A stretch of DNA of 64,000 nucleotides from JABDLO01 sp035327565 (GTDB taxonomy: Bacteria > Bacteroidota > Bacteroidia > Chitinophagales > Saprospiraceae). Position 1 is the stretch's first letter. Each line of letters starts with the position of its first letter. The stretch is taken from NCBI GenBank assembly GCA_035327565.1, contig DAOLDB010000017.1, positions 1 through 64,000 of the forward strand. The letters are read 5' to 3'. Both the position numbers and the translations under genes were made by a program. Below the pieces are notes generated by a model, which saw only the letters and a program-made list of their open reading frames with translations, had not been told where the DNA came from and searched no databases. Below are positions 46,615 to 55,390 of this stretch, piece by piece.

Positions 46615-46725
46615 CTATAGGGTCTGGAATCCTTTTACACAGGTTACCATCACAACCAGAAATATCAAACCAATTCCTATACCTTTAATGATTTTCCTAT
46701 GGATAAAAAAACTTGAAAGACTCAA
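46615..46725 (-). CDS. Candidate 36-residue membrane peptide downstream of haloperoxidase 1
   Basis: TTG start overlapping the stop of the upstream haloperoxidase gene (shared TTGA) and TAG at 46615-46617. The peptide has a basic start (HRKIIKG) and one TM helix (IGIGLIFLVVMVTC). Coupled translation is conceivable, but the frame is short and chance cannot be excluded. Confidence 0.2.
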   Translation of the reverse strand: MSLSSFFIHRKIIKGIGIGLIFLVVMVTCVKGFQTL

Positions 46726-48113
46726 TTCTCATAAGAAAGTTGGGTATCCAGTTTATGAATAGATATAGAGTTGACTTTTCTGGCAATACTTTTACCCAAA
46801 CGCCTCCCCTCTTCACAATCCATCCTGAAATGCACCCCTAATAATACCCTTGACAAGGAGTTTTCCAATGACATTTCTTTGAAAGAATTGAATTTCCTGG
46901 GCTTAAACTTAAATAGTTCATTCCTCTTATGACTGTTATCTACCATCTTATATTCCGGACCAAAAAAAGCAGTTAAAGTATATGCTGCAGCAGCTCCAAA
47001 AGAGGAATGCCCCGAAGGGTAGCCCGGATGAGAAGGGGAAGGTTCAAGCGGACGCCACATGGCAGATATATGATTGTTGATAAATTGTTCCGGTCTTTCG
47101 AGATTATATATATATTTGGAATTCCAGCAAGCTATAGATGCATCAAACATTGAAATCCCCAATTTTAGCATTAACTCGAGGCTTTGTGTGTAGTATGGCT
47201 TTTCCTTATTAAGAACCTGAAGAGCAATAGATATCCAATGGCTGGGGTGGCCAAAAGTCAATCCACGGTAATCATCATTCCAGTATAAACCAATAATCCT
47301 ATTTTCGTAAGATAATGGTGAATGTAATGCATAAATCTCCATAGCTTGTTGATAATATATTGAGTTGGCAGCACTAGAATAAGGAGGTAAAGGCCGGGCT
47401 ATAAATGAATCCACATCAATGACTATGGGACGTACTTTGCCCCAATAGGGCAACATGGGTGGCATAGGGTTGTACGAAGCGGGTTGCCATTGACCTTCTG
47501 ATTGTATAATTTGATGATTGCGATCATAGTTGTGCAAATAGGATTGATGTCCCAAACTATCTTTTTTTGACCAGGAATAGATCGATTCTGCAACGGCTCT
47601 GCCAAATTCTATTGAAGTATTAATAGTCTGGCTTTCAGTATCCTTACTGAATTTTTTCTCCCAACGATTTTCGAGTTCCTGAATCCTGGTTTTCATCGTT
47701 GTATTAACAGTTTCGAAAAAGTGACTTGTAATTCTTGCATAACAAGCATTCAAAACCAATCCGGGATGAAGGTCATCAGGATGGTCAATGGATGGAATTG
47801 TAAATTGATTATTTGCAGTTAAAGAATGAAATTGACCGGTAAAAACAGGCAAAACCGATTCATACCCAGCAAGGCCTATGTAGGCATAGGCGCGAGAAAC
47901 TACCGGAAACCTGTAACCTTCAGTTACCGTTTCGAGATCAATAACAAGATCATACCATTGTGTAAGTATGGAATTCAGATTCTCACTAGCATCGTATAAC
48001 ATGCTGTTGGCAGAAGATCTATATTCTCTTGAAATGATATAAACAGATATCCACAAAAATAGAATAGCCATCAACAATCCCACAAAATTTCCTTTCCAGT
48101 TTAGATTCTTCAT
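46722..48113 (-). CDS. Vanadium-dependent haloperoxidase / PAP2-superfamily protein 1
   Basis: 463 residues; TM or signal anchor about 12-28, then a long helical PAP2-fold domain. The full vanadate/phosphate pocket is visible: KYIYNLERP (K-x6-RP, Lys333), YPSGHSSF (PSGH 366-369) and SRVLLGVHFRMD (SR-x5-H-x3-D, SR at 421). Such proteins oxidise halides with H2O2 or act as phosphatases; the sequence does not decide. The start overlaps the kinase stop by 1 bp (TAATG), so it is the third gene of an RR-HK-haloperoxidase operon. A paralogue lies across the operon, divergent. No lipobox: it is probably anchored in the inner membrane or periplasmic. Confidence 0.9.
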   Translation of the reverse strand: MKNLNWKGNFVGLLMAILFLWISVYIISREYRSSANSMLYDASENLNSILTQWYDLVIDLETVTEGYRFPVVSRAYAYIGLAGYESVLPVFTGQFHSLTANNQFTIPSIDHPDDLHPGLVLNACYARITSHFFETVNTTMKTRIQELENRWEKKFSKDTESQTINTSIEFGRAVAESIYSWSKKDSLGHQSYLHNYDRNHQIIQSEGQWQPASYNPMPPMLPYWGKVRPIVIDVDSFIARPLPPYSSAANSIYYQQAMEIYALHSPLSYENRIIGLYWNDDYRGLTFGHPSHWISIALQVLNKEKPYYTQSLELMLKLGISMFDASIACWNSKYIYNLERPEQFINNHISAMWRPLEPSPSHPGYPSGHSSFGAAAAYTLTAFFGPEYKMVDNSHKRNELFKFKPRKFNSFKEMSLENSLSRVLLGVHFRMDCEEGRRLGKSIARKVNSISIHKLDTQLSYEN

Positions 48114-49495
48114 TACATAACTTTTTGCAGACTTTTAGGTATACGAATTGAAACTACTGTTCCTCCGGAAGGTGCATGGTCAAAATGCAATCCATATTGA
48201 TGCAATCTTAAAATAATGTCCACAAGGGCAAGACCAATGCCAGAACCTTTAATGTGATGTGCATTAGCTCCTCTGAAGAAAGGATTAAATATCAACGACA
48301 TTTCTTCTTCCGGAATTCCTGGCCCATTGTCTTCTATATTTATTAGCATTGACTCTTTGCCATTGTATCGCAAGCAAATATTGGCTTTATGATCATTGCT
48401 GAATTTACATGCATTATCTACTAGATTGATCAAAGCCATTCTGAAAAGAAAATCATCACATTTTATAAACAAGTCTTCCTCATTCTCCGGCAAATCGTAG
48501 AATTCCATAGTTATTTTAAAATTGGGATTCATTTTTTGAATTTGATCTTTGGCTCCCCAGATTACTTCATCTATTCTATTAGGTTTTAGCAATGGTGGTC
48601 TGCCATCGGCAGATAAATTGGCTAATTGCATCAATTTTGTAAATGCTTCATTCAATTCCTTAGCATCATAATGGATAGATTGTAAGGTTTGGATATATTC
48701 TTTGTCAGTTCTTTCTTTTACTAAAGCGATTTCAATCTGTGAAATGATGACATTCAAAGGATTTCTGAGTTCATGCGAAACATTGGATAGGAATAGCTTT
48801 TGCGTATTGAAAGTCTGATGTATGCGTTCGAGTAATTGATTGAAAGTGATTACCAATCTGGACAATTCATCTTTTTGATTGGAAACTTCCAGTCTCTTGC
48901 TCAGATCATTAGGTAAAATGGAATCAACTTGATTCATGATCCTGTTGACAGGAGCCAGGGCCTGATAGGCTAATATCCAGGAGCCCAAAGCAATGGCAGT
49001 AATGGAAATAAAGAAAATTCCAATTAATATTCTGGAAAGACTTTCCAGGTGTATGGCAGAAAAAGCAGCTTCTGATATGACTATAAAAGAAACGCCATGG
49101 CTATTGGTGTACAATTTTCCATAGGCTTTATGTTGGCGGTTCATAAACTTGCTTTCTCCTGATTGCAATATTTCTGTCACCACATGAGAAGGTACATTTG
49201 GAACCATATGATTCAGACTAAAAATCAGATTCCCTTTAATATCAAAAATGGTAATGCTCTCACGGTATAGATCAGATTCTGCATCCTGATATGCTTCAGG
49301 GATTTCTATCCGGGCAAACTGATCCACTTTACCTATTACCATTTCAGCAACCATCATTGATTTTGATTTCATATTCTCATAAAAATCTCTTTCCAGATGA
49401 ATTCTGAATTGCTGGTAAATGAATAACAAAGCCAGAAGCATGATACCTGCTGATACACTAAAAACCTGGAGTGTTATCCTATTTCTGATTTGCAT
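48113..49495 (-). CDS. Sensor histidine kinase (HAMP, HisKA, HATPase)
   Basis: 460 residues. TM1 about 11-30, a periplasmic sensor region of about 120 residues, TM2 about 153-175, HAMP about 176-230, HisKA with the phosphoacceptor His241 in LSNVSHELRNPL, and the HATPase with NLVDNACKFS (N box), EDNGPGIP (G1) and GSGIGLALV (G2). The layout is that of CusS/EnvZ-type kinases. The sensed signal is unknown. It lies 9 bp after the response regulator and overlaps haloperoxidase 1, so a signal linked to the enzyme's substrate or product is plausible. Confidence 0.96.
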   Translation of the reverse strand: MQIRNRITLQVFSVSAGIMLLALLFIYQQFRIHLERDFYENMKSKSMMVAEMVIGKVDQFARIEIPEAYQDAESDLYRESITIFDIKGNLIFSLNHMVPNVPSHVVTEILQSGESKFMNRQHKAYGKLYTNSHGVSFIVISEAAFSAIHLESLSRILIGIFFISITAIALGSWILAYQALAPVNRIMNQVDSILPNDLSKRLEVSNQKDELSRLVITFNQLLERIHQTFNTQKLFLSNVSHELRNPLNVIISQIEIALVKERTDKEYIQTLQSIHYDAKELNEAFTKLMQLANLSADGRPPLLKPNRIDEVIWGAKDQIQKMNPNFKITMEFYDLPENEEDLFIKCDDFLFRMALINLVDNACKFSNDHKANICLRYNGKESMLINIEDNGPGIPEEEMSLIFNPFFRGANAHHIKGSGIGLALVDIILRLHQYGLHFDHAPSGGTVVSIRIPKSLQKVM

Positions 49496-49504
49496 TTATA
49501 CAAA

Positions 49505-50182
49505 TTATTCTTCCTTTAAAATATATCCTATACCAAAAATGGTGTGTATCAGTTTTTTATCGTAAGGCTTATCTACTTTATTTCTCAGATAATTGATATA
49601 CACTTCAATAATATTGGTATTTGTGTCAAAATCAATATTCCAAACATGTTCGGCAAGTTCTATTTTCGTAATGGGTCGACCCTTGTTTTTCATCAAATAC
49701 TCCAATAGTTGATATTCTTTTGAGGTGAGTGCTATGGTTTTGCCATCTCTCTTCACTATTTTTGTATCCAGATTCAATTCCAGGCCATGTAATACCACAT
49801 TGGCTGATAGCGTATTATGGGTCTGACCTCTTCGTGAGATGGCTCTTATCCTTGCCAACAATTCTATAAATTCAAAAGGCTTGACCAGGTAATCGTCAGC
49901 ACCGGCTTCCAATCCCAGGACTTTATGATCTGTATCAGACAATGCAGTTAATAATAATACAGGGGTCTTATTGCCATGTATCCTTAACTTTTTAATGACA
50001 TCAATACCATTCATTTTAGGCATAATGACATCAGAAATGATGACATCAAATGATTTAGTATGTGCAATTTGAAAGCCCTCTTCTCCATCCTGTGCGTATT
50101 CTACATCAATTCCATGTTCATTCAAACCCTGCCTTAAAGTTTGGACAACCTTATATTCATCTTCTATAAGCAATACTTTCAT
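49505..50182 (-). CDS. OmpR/PhoB-family response regulator
   Basis: 225 residues. Receiver domain 1-120: acidic cluster IEDE, phosphoacceptor Asp51 (DVIISDVIMPKMNG), conserved Lys in LVKPF; winged-helix DNA-binding domain about 128-225 (LTSKEYQLLEYLMKN, EVYINYLRNKVD, GIGYIL). CusR-like. First gene of its operon. A direct repeat of the right geometry for its own binding lies 70 bp upstream, between it and haloperoxidase 2. Confidence 0.97.
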   Translation of the reverse strand: MKVLLIEDEYKVVQTLRQGLNEHGIDVEYAQDGEEGFQIAHTKSFDVIISDVIMPKMNGIDVIKKLRIHGNKTPVLLLTALSDTDHKVLGLEAGADDYLVKPFEFIELLARIRAISRRGQTHNTLSANVVLHGLELNLDTKIVKRDGKTIALTSKEYQLLEYLMKNKGRPITKIELAEHVWNIDFDTNTNIIEVYINYLRNKVDKPYDKKLIHTIFGIGYILKEE

Positions 50183-50251
50183 TATGGAGAATCATTCAAA
50201 TCTTCGATAAAATTGATATTATTTATGGATTTGTAATAGTTGTGATAAAAA

Positions 50252-50269
50252 TTCTAATAAGTTTCTAAT
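50252..50269. promoter_or_regulatory. Direct repeat, candidate response-regulator binding site
   Basis: TTCTAAT-AAGT-TTCTAAT: two perfect 7-bp units with 4-bp spacer (11-bp period), as in pho-box-type sites of OmpR/PhoB proteins. It lies in the divergent region, about 34 bp upstream of the haloperoxidase 2 -7 box and 70 bp from the regulator's ATG. Confidence 0.55.
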
Positions 50270-50302
50270 CAATAAAAATTTAAAAAAAGATTGAATTTTA
50301 AA

Positions 50303-50310
50303 TAAATTTG
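50303..50310 (+). promoter_or_regulatory. -7 box of haloperoxidase 2
   Basis: TAAATTTG, a perfect TAnnTTTG match, 88 bp before ATG 50398. No TTTG lies 17-23 bp upstream, which fits a promoter that needs an activator bound at 50252-50269. Confidence 0.5.
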
Positions 50311-50397
50311 TGGAGATAATGTGCCGTTTTAAACAATTTCAACATTTACACTTATTACTTATTGATTTTAAGTTTATTAAAAAAATATGGAGAGATT

Positions 50398-51756
50398 ATG
50401 AGAAAATTATTTTACTTATCAATGGTGTTTTTCTTTATAGCCTGCGAAAGAGAAACTTTTGTTCCTTTGGATCCCAACCCCTCTGAGTATACATATATCG
50501 TTCCATTGAAGTGGAATGAATTGTATCTCGAATTAGAACGCTATACCCCAGGCTACAGACCACCTGTTTCCGGTAGAACTGCAGGCTTTATAGGATTGAT
50601 AGCTTATGAAACTGTCGTTCCGGGACATAGAGGAAGGTACAAGTCAATAGCCCATGTATTTGATGGCTTATCCATTGCTCCTCCCAACCCAAATGAGACT
50701 ATTGATTGGGAAGTAGCATTGCACGCCGCATATGAGACCGCCTTCATTCAATTCTTTCCAACAGCTCCATCCAGAGAACAATTTCAAATAAGGGAGTTGA
50801 TCAATACCTATCATAAATTGTTTCAGGGACGGATTAGTCCAGAGATTTATTTCAGGTCTGTGGAATGGGGACGTTATGTAGCAAATTCAATTTATGCATG
50901 GTCAACAAATGATATTATTGGGCATCAGGCCTTCCTGAAAAATCATGATGATAATTATTTCCCACCCATTGGGTTAAAAAACTGGCAACCCACTTATCCT
51001 GACTATACACCTGCATTACTGCCACATTGGGGAAAAGCTTTTACATTTGTAGCAGATGAGACCGATGTAGTACGTCCTCCTCATGAATTTTTGACCACCC
51101 CTGGTTCAATACTTTATCAGGAATCTCAAACCGTAATGAATCTTGTAAATCACATTAAAGATGGAGGAAGCCAGGAAGACAAATGGATCGCTGAATTCTG
51201 GAGCGATGACTGCCCTACCCTTACTTTTACTCCGGCAGGAAGATTTATTGCCATTTCGAACCAATTGATTACATTGGAAAGAATGGATATGATGGACGCT
51301 GTGTATATGTATGCGAAAGTGGGAATGGGTCTAAATGATGCCGGAGTCCGTTGCTGGAATGAAAAATATGTCCATAACATTATGAGACCTGTAGATTACA
51401 TCAGACAATTTATGGGTCAACCGGAATGGAATACCATTATGTGCCCTGATGGATCAGGGAATTTTTTCACACCACCATTTCCGGCATATCCATCAGGACA
51501 TGCTACATTCGGAGCAGTCGCAGCTGAAGTTCTCGAAGATATACTAGGTACAAATTATGCATTTACTGATCGTTGTCATCAGGGAAGAACAGAGTTTAAC
51601 GGAACGCCCAGAAGATTCAACAGGCTAAAAGATTTTGCGTTTGAAAATGCTTACAGCAGAATCCCAATTGGCGTTCATTTTCAAATGGATGCCGATGCAG
51701 GCGTTGAACTTGGATTTAGAATCGGACAAAAAATCAATCAACTGCCCTGGAAATAA
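50398..51756 (+). CDS. Vanadium-dependent haloperoxidase / PAP2-superfamily lipoprotein 2
   Basis: 452 residues from ATG 50398, which opens a signal with lipobox FIAC (Cys16); TTG 50362 was rejected. The pocket is complete: KYVHNIMRP (Lys323), YPSGHATFG (PSGH 365-368) and SRIPIGVHFQMD (SR 420-421, His427). It is a full-length paralogue of the minus-strand enzyme (shared patterns include SIYAWS, GHQ, NEKY/NSKY and LPHWGK/LPYWGK). The first enzyme lacks the lipobox, so the two may sit in different places: one anchored in the inner membrane, this one as a lipoprotein. Followed by a strong terminator. Substrate unknown. Confidence 0.92.
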   Translation: MRKLFYLSMVFFFIACERETFVPLDPNPSEYTYIVPLKWNELYLELERYTPGYRPPVSGRTAGFIGLIAYETVVPGHRGRYKSIAHVFDGLSIAPPNPNETIDWEVALHAAYETAFIQFFPTAPSREQFQIRELINTYHKLFQGRISPEIYFRSVEWGRYVANSIYAWSTNDIIGHQAFLKNHDDNYFPPIGLKNWQPTYPDYTPALLPHWGKAFTFVADETDVVRPPHEFLTTPGSILYQESQTVMNLVNHIKDGGSQEDKWIAEFWSDDCPTLTFTPAGRFIAISNQLITLERMDMMDAVYMYAKVGMGLNDAGVRCWNEKYVHNIMRPVDYIRQFMGQPEWNTIMCPDGSGNFFTPPFPAYPSGHATFGAVAAEVLEDILGTNYAFTDRCHQGRTEFNGTPRRFNRLKDFAFENAYSRIPIGVHFQMDADAGVELGFRIGQKINQLPWK

Positions 51757-51786
51757 ACTTTTTATTAAATATCCGAATACAATTAA

Positions 51787-51815
51787 AATCCTCGTTTCTT
51801 TAGACGGGGATTTTT
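51787..51815 (+). terminator. Rho-independent terminator after haloperoxidase 2
   Basis: AATCCTCGT pairs with ACGGGGATT (one G-T wobble), 8-nt loop, followed by a T-run. It lies 30 bp after the stop. Confidence 0.85.
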
Positions 51816-51916
51816 CTTTTAATTTTGTTACTTATCCTTTTGTCATATTTAAATCATAGAGTTTTCAATTTTAATTACCGTTTAAGAAAGTGATCTGCTC
51901 TTTATATACTTTTCCA

Positions 51917-54067
51917 ATGGCTTTTTATTTGAGTGGCATTGATTTTTCACTTCCCCTGACCAATCCGGTTTTAAAGTTTCTCCTTATTCTGGTAATTATC
52001 CTGTTTGCACCGATTTTATTGAATAAAATTAAAATACCCCACCTTTTAGGGTTAATAATAGCAGGTGCGGTGATTGGCCCAAACGCCTTTCATATTATGG
52101 ATAGAGACAGCAGCATTATTCTTTCAGGCACCGCCGGATTGTTATATATAATGTTTTTAGCCGGCCTGGAAATTGATCTAGCCGAATTTAAAAAAAATAG
52201 CGGTAAAAGTATAGTGTTTGGCCTATACACTTTTCTTATTCCGATGGGTCTTGGCATTTCTACTTCCTATTATCTTCTGGGTTTTCCTATTTATACTTCC
52301 ATTTTACTTGCCAGTATGTTTGCCTCTCATACACTCATTGCCTACCCTATAGCCAGCAAATTGGGAGTAATAAAAAATCGGGCAGTAAACATTACAGTCG
52401 GTGGCACTATGATTACTGATACGCTGGCATTATTGGTTCTGGCTGTGATTGTAGGTATTACCACCGGAGAGGTCAATAATGATTTTTGGATAAAATTGTC
52501 TGTATCCATTCTCATTTTTGCTTTGGTAGTCATGATCGGATTTCCTATTCTGGCACGAAGGTTTTTTAAGAAATACGATGATAATGTCTCCCAGTATATT
52601 TTTGTATTAGTCATGGTTTTTCTGGGAGCAGTACTGGCAGAAATCGCTGGTATTGAAGCCATCATCGGTGCATTCCTCGCCGGTTTGGCATTGAATCGAT
52701 TGATACCTCATACCTCCCCTTTGATGAATCGAATTGAATTTGTTGGCAATGCCATTTTTATACCCTTTTTTCTGATTGGTGTAGGAATGTTGATCGATTA
52801 CCGTGCCTTTTTTAAAGACATCGAAACCATTAAGGTTGCTATAGCTATGTCTGTAATTGCCACCGTTTCAAAATTTTCGGCTGCCTGGCTCACCCAAAAA
52901 ACCTTTGGCTATACAAAAGATGAAAGAAGTCTGATCTTTGGATTAAGCAATGCGCAAGCTGCAGCTACCCTGGCAGCTGTATTGGTGGGTTATAATATAA
53001 TTTTAGGGGAAAATATAGATGGTACACCCATCAGACTACTGAGTGACAGCATCCTGAATGGTACTATTTTAATGATATTGGTGACTTGTACCATTGCTTC
53101 ATTTGTAACCCAGCGAGGTGCCCAAAATATAGCACTCACAGAAGCATCGGAAGAAGATAAGGAAGAAACTTCCATCAATGAACGTATTTTAATTCCAATC
53201 AATGATATTTTGGAAGCTGAAGAATTGGTCAATCTGAGTACCACCATTAAGTCAAAAAGGAATAAAAGCGGACTCTATGCATTAAATATCATAGACAATA
53301 GCCAAACAGATAATGGTTCAGAAAAAAAAGCCAGAAAATTGTTGGATAAAGCTGCAGTTACGGCTGCTGCCACAGATAGCCGGATCCATGAACTTCTCCG
53401 TTACGACATCAATCTTGTCAATGGAATTACCAGTGTTGTAAAAGAACATAAAATCACAGACATCATATTGGGTTTAAATGTTGAGAAAGGTATATCTGAT
53501 AACTTCATGGGGCATCTCACTGAAGGTATTCTCATGAAAAACAATACAACCACTTTGATTTACAAACCTTCTCAGCCTTTGAATACCATTAAAAGGCATC
53601 TGGTCATTGTTCCTGCAAAGGCTGAGAAGGAATTGGGATTTCCATTTTGGGTAATTAAAATGTGGAATCTTGCTCGAAACACAGGGGTAAAACTAATGTT
53701 TTACTGCACTCCTGAAACAATAAAGATCCTGGAAGATATCAATAAAAAACATCCTATCAATTGTGAGTTCAATATATTTCTTAACTGGGAAGATTTCTTA
53801 ATTCTTTCAAGGGAGTTTGGCAAAGATGACAATATCATCATAGTATTAAGCCGCAAGGATTATGCATCCTATCAATCGAATATGAAAAAAATCCCTTATT
53901 ACCTGAATGACTATTTTAAAGATAGCAGCTATATTCTGATATACCCTATGCAGGGTGGTATTAGAGGAGACTCCCAGATAGACATGAAAAGTGCAGCAAT
54001 ATTAGAGCCTCTCGAAAAACTAGATGAAATTGGTAAAACGATTTCGAAAATTTTCAGAAAACGATAA
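51917..54067 (+). CDS. CPA2-family cation:proton antiporter with USP-like C-terminal domain
   Basis: 716 residues. About twelve TM segments (1-410) carry the antiporter core: IPHLLGLIIAGAVIGP, MFLAGLEIDLAEFKK, GAFLAGLALNRLIP and the late GLSNAQAAATLAAVLVG. The cytoplasmic part (about 420-700) resembles universal-stress-protein domains (INERILIPINDILEAEELVNLS), which may regulate transport by nucleotide. Exchange of Na+ or K+ for protons is typical; the ion is not deducible. ATG 51917 preferred to GTG 51890. Converges on the aminotransferase with a 15-bp gap. Confidence 0.92.
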   Translation: MAFYLSGIDFSLPLTNPVLKFLLILVIILFAPILLNKIKIPHLLGLIIAGAVIGPNAFHIMDRDSSIILSGTAGLLYIMFLAGLEIDLAEFKKNSGKSIVFGLYTFLIPMGLGISTSYYLLGFPIYTSILLASMFASHTLIAYPIASKLGVIKNRAVNITVGGTMITDTLALLVLAVIVGITTGEVNNDFWIKLSVSILIFALVVMIGFPILARRFFKKYDDNVSQYIFVLVMVFLGAVLAEIAGIEAIIGAFLAGLALNRLIPHTSPLMNRIEFVGNAIFIPFFLIGVGMLIDYRAFFKDIETIKVAIAMSVIATVSKFSAAWLTQKTFGYTKDERSLIFGLSNAQAAATLAAVLVGYNIILGENIDGTPIRLLSDSILNGTILMILVTCTIASFVTQRGAQNIALTEASEEDKEETSINERILIPINDILEAEELVNLSTTIKSKRNKSGLYALNIIDNSQTDNGSEKKARKLLDKAAVTAAATDSRIHELLRYDINLVNGITSVVKEHKITDIILGLNVEKGISDNFMGHLTEGILMKNNTTTLIYKPSQPLNTIKRHLVIVPAKAEKELGFPFWVIKMWNLARNTGVKLMFYCTPETIKILEDINKKHPINCEFNIFLNWEDFLILSREFGKDDNIIIVLSRKDYASYQSNMKKIPYYLNDYFKDSSYILIYPMQGGIRGDSQIDMKSAAILEPLEKLDEIGKTISKIFRKR

Positions 54068-54082
54068 AGTCTCAGTGGCAAT

Positions 54083-55201
54083 CTAAGCCATCACTTTTCG
54101 TAAAGCGTCACCAAAAGTATACATATCTTCCATGGTTCCCGTACTGATCCGGCACCATTCCATCATGGGTGGAAAAGGTCTTCCAATAATAACATTGTAC
54201 TCAGCCATTTGCCCGATCAGTTTTTCTATATTTCTTCCTGATTTAAAATAAACAAAATTAGTGTGGGATGTAAGATATTCCATTCCCATACCATCAAAAA
54301 ATGAATAAAGAAACTGCCTGGCATCAAGGTTTCGCTGCAAACTCTCTTTGTAAAACTCTTTATCCTGAAGTGCTGCCTGAGCAGCCATTACCCCCATTAT
54401 ATTGCTGCTTGCCATTTGATTTGCTCTTAATCTTGCTACAATTTCTGGTCTGGCTACCAAAAATCCTACTCTTATCCCTGCCAGGCCATAAATTTTTGAA
54501 AATGTCCTGGCGACGATGACATTTTTACCTTCCTTCACCAGATCGATCATGGTCGGATAATTCCGCTCATCAATATAATCATAATACACTTCATCTACAA
54601 AAACTATGGTCCGTTTGGAAACTTCCGTACAGAATGATTTTAAATCTTCACCCCGAAGTATGGAACCTGTTGGGTTATTAGGATTACAAACAAATACCAA
54701 ACCGGTATGGCTTGATATTCGCCTTTCCATGGTATCAAGATCAAAGCCATGAGTTTTGTCCAGGGGCACAGAATTAATATAGCCTCCGAACCGGGCTGCA
54801 TAGGTCATCAAAGCGTCAAATGTTGGAGAACATGTAATAACCTCTCTTCCATTGGATGCATACGTAACTCCAGCAGCACTTAATCCTTCTCTGGATCCCG
54901 CAGTTACTAAAATATGATCTCTTGGAACTCCTACCGATTCTGCAATCCTCCCTGCCAGTTCACTCACTCTCTTCCAGGGATATAAATATCCCTCATCCAT
55001 CCCCATCATCATAGCCTCCCTCATCGACTTTGAAGGACCAAATGGGTTTTCATTTGAATCAAGTTTAACTACTTTTTCACCCTTCTCTGTTTTGAAACCA
55101 TTCAGCTTTCTTTCCCAGGTTTCCAGATACTGCACTCCGTTCATTAATGTGGCACCCCCCATCAATCCTGTCCATTTCAACATACTTCTTCTGTCCATCA
55201 T
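54083..55201 (-). CDS. HisC-like PLP aminotransferase with Tat-type signal
   Basis: 372 residues. Class I/II aminotransferase of the histidinol-phosphate family: LDSNENPFGPS, VCNPNNPTG, FVDEVYYDY and the PLP-lysine site ARTFSKIYGLAGIRVGFL. Unlike cytosolic HisC it starts with DRRSMLKWTGLMGG, which fits a twin-arginine signal (RR-x-x-L-K), so the enzyme may be exported folded with its cofactor. No his genes are nearby. ATG 55201 (or the next ATG) replaces a TTG at 55261. Substrate unknown. Confidence 0.88.
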   Translation of the reverse strand: MMDRRSMLKWTGLMGGATLMNGVQYLETWERKLNGFKTEKGEKVVKLDSNENPFGPSKSMREAMMMGMDEGYLYPWKRVSELAGRIAESVGVPRDHILVTAGSREGLSAAGVTYASNGREVITCSPTFDALMTYAARFGGYINSVPLDKTHGFDLDTMERRISSHTGLVFVCNPNNPTGSILRGEDLKSFCTEVSKRTIVFVDEVYYDYIDERNYPTMIDLVKEGKNVIVARTFSKIYGLAGIRVGFLVARPEIVARLRANQMASSNIMGVMAAQAALQDKEFYKESLQRNLDARQFLYSFFDGMGMEYLTSHTNFVYFKSGRNIEKLIGQMAEYNVIIGRPFPPMMEWCRISTGTMEDMYTFGDALRKVMA

Positions 55202-55390
55202 ATCATTTTTTGTAAAATTACAAGTAATAAATTCTACCCAGCAAGATGACTTATTTCTCAAGAGTATTCAAAAATAATGATTTTCTCTCAGAGTAAATCA
55301 CTCATGCGATGAAAATCAAAAATTGATTGACACTTCATCTCACACGGTAAAATTGGCATCTTGACGGAAGGAGTACCGGATCAAACCTCT

